From the NCBI GenBank assembly GCA_011800155.1, contig CM022375.1, positions 1,302,001-1,366,000 of the forward strand: 64,000 nt of DNA, read 5' to 3'. The position numbers and the translations under genes are program-made. This document shows, one piece after another, positions 12,590-24,576 of this stretch (positions are counted from its first letter, which is position 1; each line of letters starts with the position of its first letter). Source of the stretch: Flammulina velutipes. Lineage: Eukaryota > Basidiomycota > Agaricomycetes > Agaricales > Physalacriaceae. A model generated the notes under the pieces. That model was not told the origin of the DNA. It searched no databases and was given only the letters and a program-made list of their open reading frames with translations.

Positions 12590-14050
12590 CATTGGTGGCA
12601 TCTCCACCTCATCTCGCGAGACGTGAACTCCCTTTCCCGTTGCTTGTGGCGGGGCTGTCAGGTATATCTAACACACGCCATAAAATCAGAATCAATGTCA
12701 TCTGGCAGATGAGGTCCGACGCCCCGTCGTCAAGCGATTGCCACTTGACTGTCGAACGAAGCCCGAAGAGTCCACGACTGGCCAACGCATAAGTCGGCGG
12801 TTCAGAGGAACGAACAATGCGACCTAATATCCGTCTCCATTACTCAGTAATAGTAATATCGTCATGAACAGCTGTAAAGATAAAGTTAGAGCATGCATTC
12901 AAAGGCGGCGAGTACACATACCATACGGTACAACATAGCTCCGTCAACGGTAACGAGTTTATCGAGGAAATCCTTCAAGACTGAAATGCCACTTCAGCTG
13001 CAACATCTATCCCGACGACCCACCACGTATGCTCCCAAGAACGATCCTTTCGTTCATTCATCAAGACGATCTGCATCCCCGTCGCGTCGAATGCCATCCT
13101 CACGAATCCAAAAAGGTAGAGAGAATGGGCCAAGTTATCTCCGTGTTATCGAGTATTTGGAGCTCACAACTGGATGAACATGGGCTCTGCGGCAGTAGAT
13201 GACACGCCTGCATTTCTCGAGGCCTGAGCGAGTTGATGACAGAGACGCGGCTACGTGTATCTGGTCCGAACGTACACCACACTCCGGCACGAAAAAGGGT
13301 CGTTATGGAAATATAGGATGGGGAGGCCAGGAGGGGAATGGGATGGCCAGACGAAAGACAAGGGCGAGAGGGAACATTGATTGTTGATGGGTGTGGGCAC
13401 TGGGCGAAACGACGAGGAGGACAATCACGCGTCCTGGGTGTGACGGGCGACAACTGCGACGACTGAACGTTTGAACGACAACGGTCTGCTTCTGTTCGTT
13501 AGCTGGCATCATGGCATGTCATGGAAGGACCATACCTTCCAAGCATACAGAAATCCGAACAAATTGACCGGCGTAGATACATGGGAGTCATCGACATAGT
13601 AGAGGGCATCCTGGACAAGGGTCAGTTTCTCTTCCACTCATTTGATCAGATACGTACTTGGGATACAACATCGACGCAGCTAATAGACACTCTCCCGGTA
13701 CCGCACTCGACACGACCGTTTTGATGTCGGCGGTAACCGCATCCTCAAATATTCCTCATGCGAGCGCTGTATCGACGAATATACACGAATGTAGACTGAG
13801 AACGGGGTCACCAAGGCGTAACAACGTGCAGTCGACACGTACCGTTTGGCTGGGCTCAAACTTCCAAGATGGCGGCAACGACGTTTCTTTACATCCTCAG
13901 TCGTTCCATGGCTGGTAAAGTCCGCATTCCTTCGTACGCGCATAGCTGAAGAGGAAGTGAGATAGCATCATGGCGGGAGGAAAGATAGCAATATTATTCA
14001 CGTGGACTTGTAGCCCTTTGTTTGGCAGTGGCGCAATCACTCCTACCTCT
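12590..14050 (+). repeat. Block R, copy 2 (core CACGTG at 13999)
   Basis: Closest partner of copy 1. It shares CTCATCTCGCGAGA and CTTGTGGCGGGGCTGT near its left end, and the core TTCACGTGGACTTGTAG with GTGGCGCAATCACTC. Together with TM2 it makes a tandem unit that repeats TM1 plus copy 1. Open frames differ between the copies. Confidence 0.75.
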
Positions 14051-15037
14051 TGCCGCTATGTACCACGCTTCTCTCTAAATGACTCGTTCTATATCTAGGC
14101 CTTCGCACTCCAATCAACCAATCATTGACTGGCGGCATTGCACCAGTTTAGCACCCAGCGGAAGTCTGACTTCTCTAAAACTGCGTTTTTACCATTCTAT
14201 ATGCTGGCTGTATATCGTCGCGTCTACATCTTCTCAGCGCCAAACAAAGGTCTAACGGTGCCTTCCAGTATTGATGGGTCTATTTCTTTTGTTTTCTATG
14301 TTGTCATTCTCGGATGGTGCAAAACTCCTACCGTCATCATGAATCCCCATAACTCTGAGCTTGGCGAGGTTGATGAGGTGGCATCGCCCACGTCCGTCGC
14401 CTACATTACGAGTCTTTCGACGCGCACGGACGGCGGTCAGAATCACTGCGAAACCTGCTCGTCGCCATATCCTACCTTGGAAGATTACAAACTTGTTGTG
14501 TCCGTCCATCGCCCGTGCCCGCCAGCTTCCTTCCTGGCGCTTATCCCCTCTTCGTCACGGGAGTCATCTTGCTGGCTTACCATGAATCGAAGGAAGACCA
14601 GACTCGTTCTGGCTTTCTGGGTCATTATCTCAAGGCTCGGATCTTGCGGATGGACTTGGAGTCAACATTGGCAGGAATCAAGAACATCTTGTTGAACGAA
14701 AGCATCTTGTGCTCCCTGTGTGTATGTGACCACCTGATTTCCGGGAGTAAGATCACCTGAAGCGGAACCGGCGAACACTCGTGTATCTTTGGTGCTTCTT
14801 GTTCGGTGTATCGAATGTCAAGGTGGTATGGCACGATGTCTATACTTTGGTATCTTCGAAAGATGTTTCGCGCAGCCATTTCTAGCTAGTGGACAATCAT
14901 AGATATCAGAAGGTACATATATCGGATCGTTCTGCCAAATCCCTGTATTGACAGTCTTCGTAGACCCTCAGGTGTCCTTGATCAGTGTATCATCCTGCAC
15001 TATCAACCTTTCCACGACGTGCTAGCTTCGTGCGAAA
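14051..15037. other. Spacer, no firm gene
   Basis: A plus-strand frame of 185 codons (14138-14695) overlaps other frames of similar length, and I could not join them into a recognisable product. The first 200 bases continue the right arm of block R, where GCGGAAGTCTGACTTCT matches similar text after other cores. A degraded gene is possible. Confidence 0.35.
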
Positions 15038-16428
15038 CTAAGATGAGCGACTACTCTGTGGCAATTCCCGCGACCCAAGTCCGGACTCGATGGTCCTGGC
15101 GGGAGCACTTCTGAAGCGCATAGTCTCTGCGGTACAATTTGCTTCAAACCTTCGAGCCACAAAGGTTTCTTCGATTATCCGTCTTTGGTGAATGAGAACT
15201 AACACGATAGCTGGGTATATTCCCTGTTTTAAGTTAACCAAGTCAAGTGACGCTACACGGACTCGGGTCGGACGTACGGCGATGTGAGCATGTATCGGGA
15301 TGTATATGGTTCCAAGCGGACGATACGACGTTTGGATGACTGGTGCGGAAAAGGCCAAGGTCTATGAGGGTCCGACTATGAGCAAACATTATAGATTACA
15401 GCAGCTGAAGGAGTAGACCGTACCGCGCTCAAACAATATGCCAACCCACTCTCGACAAGGAAGATCATGACCTTCCTCACAGTACTTCCACGGCTGCTTC
15501 CGTTGGAACTCGTCACGCTGGGCGCCTTGTACAGATACCTGTCACTTTACTTCCATGCGCTATAACAGAGAATAGTAGAGAATCACGCACCATGTCTGAA
15601 TTGCAATGCAAAGCGTCGAGACAATATTTGTCAGTAGTGAGAATCCCGCAGCGGAGACCTGAAGTACGTCGATCGACCTTCGAAGAGCGGGTGGCGCGCT
15701 TTCTATCAACCCGGTGAGCCCCTCGTATCCATTGATTGCAGCCCGTACACCCATCGCGCCGAAGACTAGCACTGTACCGCACAATTAGTATAGAGAACGT
15801 CACAGAATGAGAACGAACAGGTGCATATACAGAGGCAGAACGACGCAAACATCAATGGTATCCTCACGATAACAAGATTTCGACAAATTGTGAATGCGCG
15901 CCACAGTACTACCACGTCAGTGGAAACTAGCTACCAGAAGAATATATCGGTGTTAGAGTATGTGAAGAGTGAAGAGGGAGAATAAGCACACGTTGAGAAG
16001 GATAATCACATTGAACAGCGTCGGGATTGGGTATAAATGTCTTTCGGAGGCGGGAGTTTGGTCGATGATCCAGGTTTTGATACGGGTAAAGTAGTGTACT
16101 ACGGATATTGACCAGTAGATTGTGGATAGGATGAACGTGAAGACCATAAGTGCGAATGTGATTTTGCTCTCTCGGTGTTGGAGACGGCGGTGTTTTCTGG
16201 TAAACGGGTAATCAGGTTAACGGTAGTCCGCGAGCGATGGAGATAGACATACACATAAATATAGACCGCGAGCGGGAAGAGGGACGCGTAAGAGCCTTGA
16301 CGTCAACAAGATGAGTAGCAAGTACTAATGAGGGAAGACGTTGAAGAAGACATGCCATAAACCAAGGTCTGCCCTATGATGGATGCACCGGTGTGAGCGA
16401 GTATCATACCATCATAGCTGGTCGACAT
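15038..16428 (-). CDS. Seven-helix membrane protein of a second, diverged subfamily
   Basis: I place the start at ATG 16428 (MSTSYDGMILAHTGAS) and the stop at 15038. About eight short exons can be joined: YASLFPLAVYIYV, then FTFILSTIYWSISVVHYF, then VVLWRAFTICRNLVIVRIPL (intron ending GGTACAG near 15777), LLVFGAMGVRAAINGYEGL, VLQVSAAGFSLLTNIVSTL, KVMIFLVESGLAYCL, and GIYPAIVLVLIHQRR with a basic tail. The GIYPAIVLVLI end and the LVESG segment are typical of another large Agaricomycete family of orphan seven-helix proteins. It is same-strand with the TM array but clearly distinct in sequence. Two internal splice sites (near 15560 and 15370) are uncertain, so the model should be treated as approximate. 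Confidence 0.65.
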
Positions 16429-16585
16429 TCTGCAAGTGATAAATCATGTACAGAGTCTATGACTTCGAGAGGGCATTAAATACTGTTGTCCGTAGTCACC
16501 AACAAATGTTGCCTGTCGAATCATAGCATCTGTCATGCTATGTTTTCCCCCCATCTCACCATCCACAACACACCGGGGCGTTAAC

Positions 16586-16605
16586 ACGAAAGATATATCT
16601 TTCGT
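16586..16605. repeat. 20-base perfect palindrome
   Basis: ACGAAAGATATATCTTTCGT reads the same on both strands. It lies upstream of the divergent seven-helix gene. It could be a protein-binding site or a chance hairpin. Confidence 0.7.
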
Positions 16606-17047
16606 ATGCAGTGGATGACAGTGTTGTTTGTGAACGTCTTGAAATCAACCCAAACGGTAAGAAGCTTCGCTGATCAGCGATCAGGAACAACGGATCAAAA
16701 TCTGTGCCACCGCAGTTACGCGAAATGCTACAATGCTCATATTATAATTCCATCCCCCCGCGACATTGACATGTCGCTGGCCGTGAAGCGTCTATCTTAG
16801 CATCAGGCAGACTTTGATTCTCCTTTTGTCATTGGCTCATATGCCTCCGGAGATTATAATTGGACATTGCTTGTTGCCTTGAGGCTAGCGACCTCAGGAC
16901 CGGTTAAAGGCAAAATAGCGAAATGATATGCAAGGCGTTGTCGGATATATAGCGAGATTTAATCACTTGTGAAAAGGCAGTGGAGGAATGGTGTCGAAAC
17001 AAAACGAGATTCTCGCCCAGCTCGGCGACTCACTGAGAGAAATACAA

Positions 17048-17259
17048 CATATTTTGACCCTAGAATATCGTAAAAGTATGTAAAGTTTTTCTAGCATATT
17101 TTTGCCCAGAAAAGTCAAATAGAATACAAGAAATATCCTTAATTTAGCATATTTCTTACAAATCTCTAGGCTTTTAGTGTATTTCTCCACAATTTCGACA
17201 CCCGAAAAGATGGCCGAAATATTTTACATATTTTCAGTACTTTTTAAGGTCAAAATATG
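17048..17259. repeat. AT-rich segment bounded by inverted repeats
   Basis: CATATTTTGACC (17048-17059) is exactly inverted as GGTCAAAATATG (17248-17259). The interior is AT-rich with repeated AGCATATTT words. It could be a small MITE or a structured intergenic region. No target duplication was recognised. Confidence 0.45.
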
Positions 17260-17733
17260 CTGAACTTTCCCCTGTGACTAGAACACGTTCGATATTCGGT
17301 GTTATGTGCGCGGGTCGAGTTCTGCTCTCATAGAAATGCGGGAGAAGGCGACATAGAGAGAAGCATCTCATGTGGGTGGTGTAAGTTCGACGAGATGGTG
17401 CCATCCCGCACCACTACACCCCGCGACGCAGAATCGGTGTCAGCTGCTGAAGCTGCTGCTGTCCTCCACTTCTCCGCCGGCAGTCAATTCCAGCAATCAA
17501 GCATTGAAGCGCAGAAAGCAATGTCAAGTTCTGTACCCATAACTCTCGGGTGCTATATACCCCGCAGGGCGACAAGCAGAGGCCAACAAGAGGGATTAAG
17601 GCGCAAGTACATGAATTTCGAACGATACATCCAAAGATAGGTAAGATACACGACGTAGAAAACAAGAGCCTTTGTTTACAATTGTGCAGCAGATGTAACC
17701 GAAATCCATGGTGAATAAAAAAGCAAACTTGGG

Positions 17734-19051
17734 CTAAACTGGAACACCTTCAAGAGGCACTCGGCTACGCCCTGTACCCCATACTCTATCTGCTAGCTGA
17801 GATGCCAAATTCGTTACACGTGAATGGTCCCCGGGCTCAATGTGGTCATTAGAATCCTCCTCGAAACAGCTCCGTTCGACATCTTCCACTGTGCGAGTTG
17901 TCGCTGGCTCGTCGGGTGGCGCCTGGGTCTCCTCGAAATATCGAATTGTCGACTTCATAGGGGGCAAGTTCGAAGTGTGCGACGGGGTCTTTTCAGGTCG
18001 TGTGCGAGCTTGACCCATGACAACACTAGTTATGATAAGAGTCGGTGCAATACCCTAAATGGTGTGATGAGCGAGATTTGAATTTAGTACAATAAACGAA
18101 AAGTATACCGTAATTGAAGCCCCCAAAGCTTGGGCAAAAAAGGCCCGATCATCGATGCCTTCTGTAAAGTATTGTGTATGTATTTGTAGCCCAATCCGAA
18201 TCATATAGATGGCCGTGTACAGGATGGATGACTCAATGAGAATCTCCACTATCCTACGGTACGTCTTCGCTGACTTCATCCAGCCATTGACCCTAACTGG
18301 GCGATAGACAACGGCTGCAGTGCAAAATATGTTTGTAAGTACGGTTGTCAATAGAAATGTGATCTCTAGATTAGAGACTCGGTCAGGTCTCAGAAGGACG
18401 TCATGGGTAAAGATGAGAATTGTTCGCCAAATATAACAGACTAGACGGAAAGTCAGAGTGGTAGACAGACATTGTTGCATGTGGCGTACTTGATCCTGTC
18501 ACAAGGAAAAGCCCAGGAACGACTATGACAAGCCATCCTCGGCCATATAGCACCCAACATCGCCAAATCTATCCAAAGCCTTGAGAACGAAGCGGAGAAT
18601 CGAAACACAAAGGCGCTTACCATCGTCATATCGGCCAACAGAAGACTTATGAACATCACTATCGCATCTACAACATAGTGCAAAAAGAACTCCTTGAATC
18701 GGGACAGGGAATGCGCCATGAATTGTGTTTCCCGGGTCTCTCCATGTCGAATGTACGTATCGTCAAGCTTGGCCCAGGCTATGCTTACATGGACCGTGAC
18801 GAGGACCCACATAACAGTTATAACGACTACGGACCCTACGCGAGGTCTCTCGCTTTTACTAGATACTGAAAATGCGATTGAGAATATGGACATGTCAAAT
18901 GCAAACACCTACGTATCAGATAGAGTGCGACGAAGTATACACCGGTATATATACCATAAGCCAAGATGTCGAGAAGGCGTGAATGGAAGGTGGACGACAA
19001 TTCATACACGGTCTGCTCGTCAGTTAGACCAAAGTGAGTATTAGAGGACAT
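17734..19051 (-). CDS. TM3: seven-helix membrane protein with a replaced tail
   Basis: ATG at 19051 (MSSNTHFGLTDEQTVYELSS), stop at 17734, same five-exon plan as TM2. The helix core is conserved: RPRVGSVVVITVMWVLVTV, FISLLLADMTM, IWRCWVLYGRGWLVIVVPG, then CYIWRTILIF after an intron starting GTACGC, and YRRIVEILIESSILYTAIY. The last exon begins GIAPTLIITSVV, but the usual PDDSWT and MGSTMRSLAESL tail motifs are gone. They are replaced by an unrelated Pro/Thr/Glu-rich tail (RPEKTPSHTSNLPPMKST, then acidic). The frame is intact throughout, so this looks like a functional but diverged paralog and the oldest branch of the array. No clear TATA box was found upstream. Confidence 0.75.
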
Positions 19052-20143
19052 GTTAGTGATTGTAATGCCAGGCTTTGCATTTTAAGACCGTCACGTAGAG
19101 ATAGTAGTGTTTCACGACCAAGGTCCCCTTGATTGCAGTGATGTCGATAGGTTCCCGACATTACAATCGGGCCTGTTTTATTATTAGACGAAAGACAGAC
19201 ATTGAATGATATCACGAACTGCATCTAAACAACAACCCGCCGCCCCGTGAGCCAGGCTGTGTAACATCACACATGTCCATCATCTGGACGAAAATCAAAG
19301 GAGAGTGCAGTGCATGGATGGATGTGTTTGTTCGGATGATTCGTCTCACAGGTTGTAGCGCAAAGGTGATGAGATCGTCTTCTATTCCGTCACAGTATTA
19401 TTTCCTAGTCGGCATCGTATTTGGCGTAATATGAAGCATCCCGATGACCCTGCGATCTAGCTGAGATCCTATCTTGCGCAATTGTCTTAGTCACCTTTCC
19501 GAACTGCTCGATATGACGGGAGAAGTAAGCACTGATGTATATCTCTGTATAGTCAACAACAGTGCTAGTTATACGATCCACCTACAACGCGCTGCGACTC
19601 ACCTTGGTCCTTCTGGCCCACAAGCTGAGCTCTGTCACAACTCAAATCAGCATTTTTGTACTGTACACCAAATTGTTTCCTCTCTGCCAAGATTGCGCCC
19701 AGAAAAAGGAAAGAAGCTGCACCTAACCGAGTTTGTTAGACGCCGATACCAGTGGTTTTTATAATTCCGTCGTTACCTCCCACGACCTACAAGCAGGATT
19801 TACGACACCAAGACCGAGAACCTGAAGAGGGCAGGCCTCCTGAATTTATCGTCGGTACGGCTTGAAGCTCAGACATAGGCATGCGCACTTGGGTACATAG
19901 CTAAGGTACGTCGCCCGGCGGTCATCATGATGGTAAAAGGCAGGAGGTTGTTGTGGTTTGTGTATACCTATGGGCGTTCACTTTCGCCGATCAATTTCAA
20001 ATAAGAACCGGGAAAGAGAACGGTGAGAGAGTGTGAGAGATAGTAGACAGGTAGGTACATACATCATCGAGGAGAAAACGATAAAAATAAATAGAAGGAA
20101 TAAACACATATCAAATTGTATAGTGCAGTGAATATCCTAGGCC
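19052..20143. other. Spacer between TM3 and TM4
   Basis: No supported gene. Short frames only, and no block R core is present here, unlike several other spacers of the array. Confidence 0.45.
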
Positions 20144-21431
20144 CTAAACGTCCTTGGAAACCTGCCCGAGCTCCTTCTTCCCGCCGCCCGTCGTTGACTT
20201 GGGACCCACGGCTTCCACAGCAACAAACTCCATCTCCGACCTAACGCTCCGCCCGAGATCAATATTATCAGTAACCGTACCAGTCGCCGGCTGGGCGAAA
20301 TGAAGACTCTCCGCCAACGACCGCATCGTCGACCCCATATGAGGAAGGGATGTACGAGTCCAGGAATCATCAGGTCGGGCATACCCTGCCGCCACACGCG
20401 CGATTATTAATGTCGGTGCAATACCCTAACATGCGGAACATTGTCAGTGAGTGACTGGGAAAGGCTCAGAGTGATGGTGAATACCGTGATCGAATATGCC
20501 AGAGCTTGAGCAAAAAGCACCCTGTCATCTCGCTCTTTTGCGAAGTACTGGGTGTGAATCTCTAGTCCAATCCTGACCACGTAGGTAGCCGTGTACAAGA
20601 TGGAAGATTCAATTAGGATTTCCATCAACCTACGGTAAGTCTTCAGTGACTTTCTCCAACCACTGATACTGATGATGCGGTAGATAGTGGCGGTAGTGCA
20701 ATATATGTTCGTAAGAACAGTGGTCGACAGGAATGAGAGCTCTAGGTTAGTATTTTTATTACTTGCCACAATGCTGTGAGATCGAAAGACGATGGTTATT
20801 CGCCAAATAAAACAGGCTAAACGGTATCATCAAAACCATAGATATACTCATCAGATGTTACATACCTGATCCTGATCCAAGGGAAAGCAGAGGAACAATA
20901 ACACTGAACCATCTTCTACCGTACAGCACCCAACATCGCCAAATCTAGGGAATGCCCTCATAAATGGACAAGACAAAGACAACACAGTACTTACCATTGC
21001 AATGTCAGCGAATAGAAGGCTAGCAAGTATCACTGTCATATCTACTAGGCGCCGTACAGGCATTTCCTCGAAACGGGAGAAGAAACGAGCATCAAGTTGT
21101 GCTTCCCGACTTTCTCCATGTTGGATGTATATGTTGTCCAAATAAGCCCAGATGACGCTCACATGCAGTGTAACAAAGATCCACATGATGGTAATGAGGA
21201 CTGCAGAGTGTACACGAGGTCTGTCGCTAGTCCCCCGAGACACTAAACATGTAATTGAGAATATGAAAATGGAACCACACAGGAGGACATACAAGTCAGA
21301 TGGAGTGCGACAACGTAGACCGCGGTATATATCCCGTAGCCTAAGACGTCGAGGATTTTTGAATGAAGCTCGGCCCCCAGGTCGTACACGACCTCTTTGT
21401 CTGTTAAACCAAAATTGGAGTCGGTAGACAT
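20144..21431 (-). CDS. TM4: seven-helix membrane protein
   Basis: Reads from ATG 21431 (MSTDSNFGLTDKEVVYDLGA) to TAG 20144-20146 without a break. Exon 2 differs from the array consensus: RPRVHSAVLITIMWIFVTLH, and a third helix with VILASLLFADIAM in place of ISILLADMTM. Exon 3 is IWRCWVLYGRRWFSVIVP. Exon 4 has ACFIWRITIVFRS after splicing, plus YRRLMEILIESSILYTATY. The last exon keeps PDDSWTRTSLPHMGSTMRSL, and the tail ends KKELGQVSKDV. It is intermediate between TM3 and the TM2-like copies. Confidence 0.8.
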
Positions 21432-21450
21432 GATATCGGTCACAAGAGAT

Positions 21451-21486
21451 CCTGACGAGAATTGTGCTCAAGACAACCTCATATAT
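21451..21486 (-). promoter_or_regulatory. TM4 core promoter
   Basis: CTCGTCAGG on the gene strand (21451-21459) lies 20-28 bases from the ATG. An ATATAT run starting near 21480 lies about 49 bases upstream. Confidence 0.4.
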
Positions 21487-21499
21487 CAGCAGCCCCATG

Positions 21500-22479
21500 G
21501 GAGAGCAAACAAGAGACGCACTCAGTTCAATGAAGATAAGATTCCCGAAGGAATAGAAACAATGTCACTTTCCCGCATCCCTATCCCGTCACATTACACG
21601 CTGAAGAAGCTACACTTTGAATGGAAGCATCCAAAGAAGGCCGCAGTGCAGGTCTGTATCACCTTCTCGTAGATGGCTGTGTCGTTATCTGAGACCAACT
21701 GAATACTCCGGATGTCGATCAGTGGCGCTGTTCAAGAGCGGCCAACATGTGCGTTGTTTCCGATCAAGAAACCAAACGAAAGCAGGTTTCCATCACTGTA
21801 CGTGTTCTCTGGTTCTAGCTCAAGGTCGATTCAAACGTGAGATTGTGGGCCATCCTGTTAAAGAGACCGCGATTCGATGAAACGGCCCGGAACAAAGTAA
21901 AACAGAAGGTGTATTCAAACAGATTGAGTACGTGAACAGACGACGGTAGAATCTGTGTTATCTTCAGCGGAGAACACATCTAGAAGCGAGAAAGACATAC
22001 CGCCCAATCTCATGATATGCTGGATGCTCATTGGTCTCAAGCAGTTCATAAAATACTCAGTTGTGTAACAGTGTGTTACACAGCCGACGCCAAATACCCT
22101 GTATAGACGTGGTAGTACGGTTCCCAATGACTTGGAGTATTATCGAAGTCAATGGTACCCGTGCGTTTAGATAACTATAGCGGGCGAATCTTTCGTCGGA
22201 TTCGCTGTTGAAGGCACAGGGGTGGTTCGGGATCACCTACAATTTCGTGTCATCCGTATGCAGGCTGGCGAAAGGATGAGATGGGTACATGCTTTCTGAC
22301 GACGACGTACCTTTGGAATTGTGGCCAGGAAGCTTGAATACATCGCCACTAGCCAGTATGTATGCAACTGGACGATCCGGACAACCTATCAAGCGGCAGA
22401 AGTTCCTCAACACCAAGCGGATGTTTTTCATGAGAATTGACACGGTGAAACCGTATTTTCTCAAGGCGCACCTTTGGTT
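21500..22479. other. TM4 upstream spacer, part of a three-copy duplicated segment
   Basis: Similar text recurs upstream of TM5 and TM6: GCTGTGTCGTTATCTG near 21672, 36538 and (variant) 48015, and a TTCGTCGGATTCG-like stretch near 22190, 37030 and 48555. No open frame is shared by the three, so this is probably decayed. Confidence 0.5.
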
Positions 22480-23700
22480 CGACGAAACAGTAGTTCATAC
22501 GCAACATAATAGGATGGACAGACATTCCGGTCCAAGAGCCCCAGCCGGCAAGAGGAGAACACTGCTGGCGTCGCGCGTAAAGGTAAGCCTACATAACGGG
22601 TCGGAGGATGGCATGTCTTGTCTTCGTCAAGGTTGGGTGAGAGAAGAGGGGGTAGACGCAGAATGAGGGGGAGCCTCTGTGAATCCAGCGCGAATATTTT
22701 GGACCGCAAACATGTGGGGACCACTGGCATGTTGAGACAGTGTTTATATTATCCCGTGCTCTAGCCTCAACGATAACAGGACGATCCTTGAGCTTAGGCC
22801 AGTAGAAGAAGTCGTGTTTTATAATGATAACCGAAACGAGAAATCGTGGACTTGGTGAGCATCAGTGGAATGACTCCGAGATCTGCGGGGCATTCACTGA
22901 AAATCCAGTCGTTTCGTCAGTTATCTGTGAGCTGTGCCGTCTAAGTAAGACAGAAAGATGATGGTGGTAGCAAGTAGAAGAGGCTGCGCCACATTGTCAC
23001 CAAACAGCGGCCCACAAAGCCACGTGATGACATTGCGCCTTTTTTCGACCCACCATCTTCCCTCTTCAGCGCTGCTGCTTCACCTTCTGGCTTGGCAATT
23101 GTCCGCCCTGACCTCTATTCGTGTGTACGGCAACGGTATTCTGCAGACAGGATGGCGTATAACATCGAAATCTGTTATAGCACATTATTATTTCGCTACA
23201 TACCCAGGTGGAACAACTGGAGATCTCGACGAGTGCTTCTCCATGGATTTGATAACAACGTATCTGGGTAGCCTTTACTGCGAGGTAGATGCTTAGCTGA
23301 TGATATTGTTGTGCTATACTAACGACATTCAGTATTTCTCCAATCGTTCACAAAATGCATCCCATTGTTGGCTGAGGCTCGGACTCCCTGTGGTCTGGCC
23401 GAGACGGCCACGGAAGCCACGCAGACCTTGGACGACAGGGAAACCGGCAGGACGTCAATATTACTGCCCAAGTGCACAATACACAAGTGAACGGACGTCC
23501 TGGCTTTCCGTGGTAGGTGCACTGCAAGGACGAGAAACGAGCGCATATGCAGATTCAAGGTATGTTCTTTACATGCCACATTGTGTCGTTCCGCTGAAGA
23601 AATGCTAGATATTCTCAACTGTACCCACAACAGGGAAGAACACGTCGAAGACTACCTATGTCAAGTCCGCCCACGACCGTCGCCTAGATCCAGACGACTA
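22480..23700. repeat. Block S, copy 2 (segmental duplication)
   Basis: Counterpart of 4330-5420; the best-conserved part is 22958-23130. It lies about 18 kb away in the same orientation. Open frames inside are not shared with copy 1. Confidence 0.65.
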
Positions 23701-24576
23701 AATTGACAACAGCGAGGAGCTCCTTCATCGTCATATCGTCCGTAGGACGCGTCCCTCCCCTCTCCACTCTGTTCACGCTGCTTATCGCATATCGCTGGCG
23801 AAGACTCGACCGCTGAGCCATTGGTCATAGCTGGAGATTCCTCGTAGATGCTTGGCGCGACTCAGCAGGCATGTCTGCTTTTTTCGCACAGTCCTTGTAT
23901 GTTAATCGACGGATTCCATAGCCGGTCCCGCTGAGGAACCTTCTATTAGGCTTCCATCTTCCGTTGGTCAACGCGCTTCACCATTGCCTATCCGTAGTTC
24001 AAACTTTGAAGCCAAAGATCGTCAATCGCCGTATCCGACGTCATTCCTGCTCCAGCTTCTCATTCATCTCTGGCTCCGTACGCTCAGTGACCGTCCACGT
24101 CTGGGCCAGAGGTAGTCGCTGGAAGTTGAGAGCTAGTTATCATTGGGTCAACAGCATGTCGGTATCGTGAGCCAGATTGCGGTGGCCTCGCCCTCACATC
24201 TTCACCTTTGACGCAGTACCTATCATTCGTTGTTGGCCATGTTGATCGATATTCTGCTCTCTAGTCAACCCCCCTTCCCCGCCTACTAGTTACACGGTAT
24301 CATCGACTGCCGCCACCGAGGATTTCGATTTCAAGTCCGGATGGAAACTACCATTAGAGCAATTCTAGCAATGATTCAATCCTACGAGTCCCGTGAACAT
24401 TGCTGCTGAAGTCTTCACCGCTTTACGGCCCATTGGAAGGTGTGGCCAACCTCCAGACGGACCAGTCTACTTACCGCCTCCATCGTCGCCTCAGCATATA
24501 TCTCTTGTAGTATGGTACGAACAACTTATGTCTATTGCTCACCCCTCTGGTACTCCACGCTGCTGGTGACAAAGCT
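23701..24576. other. Spacer, no supported gene
   Basis: Only short frames without recognisable product. Confidence 0.4.

Larger units (their letters stand above)
16429..17733. other. Spacer with a palindrome and an AT-rich inverted repeat
   Basis: No supported gene. It contains a 20-base perfect palindrome (16586-16605) and, in an AT-rich stretch, a 12-base inverted repeat pair (17048-17059 and 17248-17259). A 113-codon plus frame (17299-17640) has no recognisable product. Confidence 0.5.

Noticed and set aside
14138..14760. A plus-strand gene right of block R copy 2
   Set aside because: Several overlapping frames on both strands; no splice combination gave a recognisable protein.
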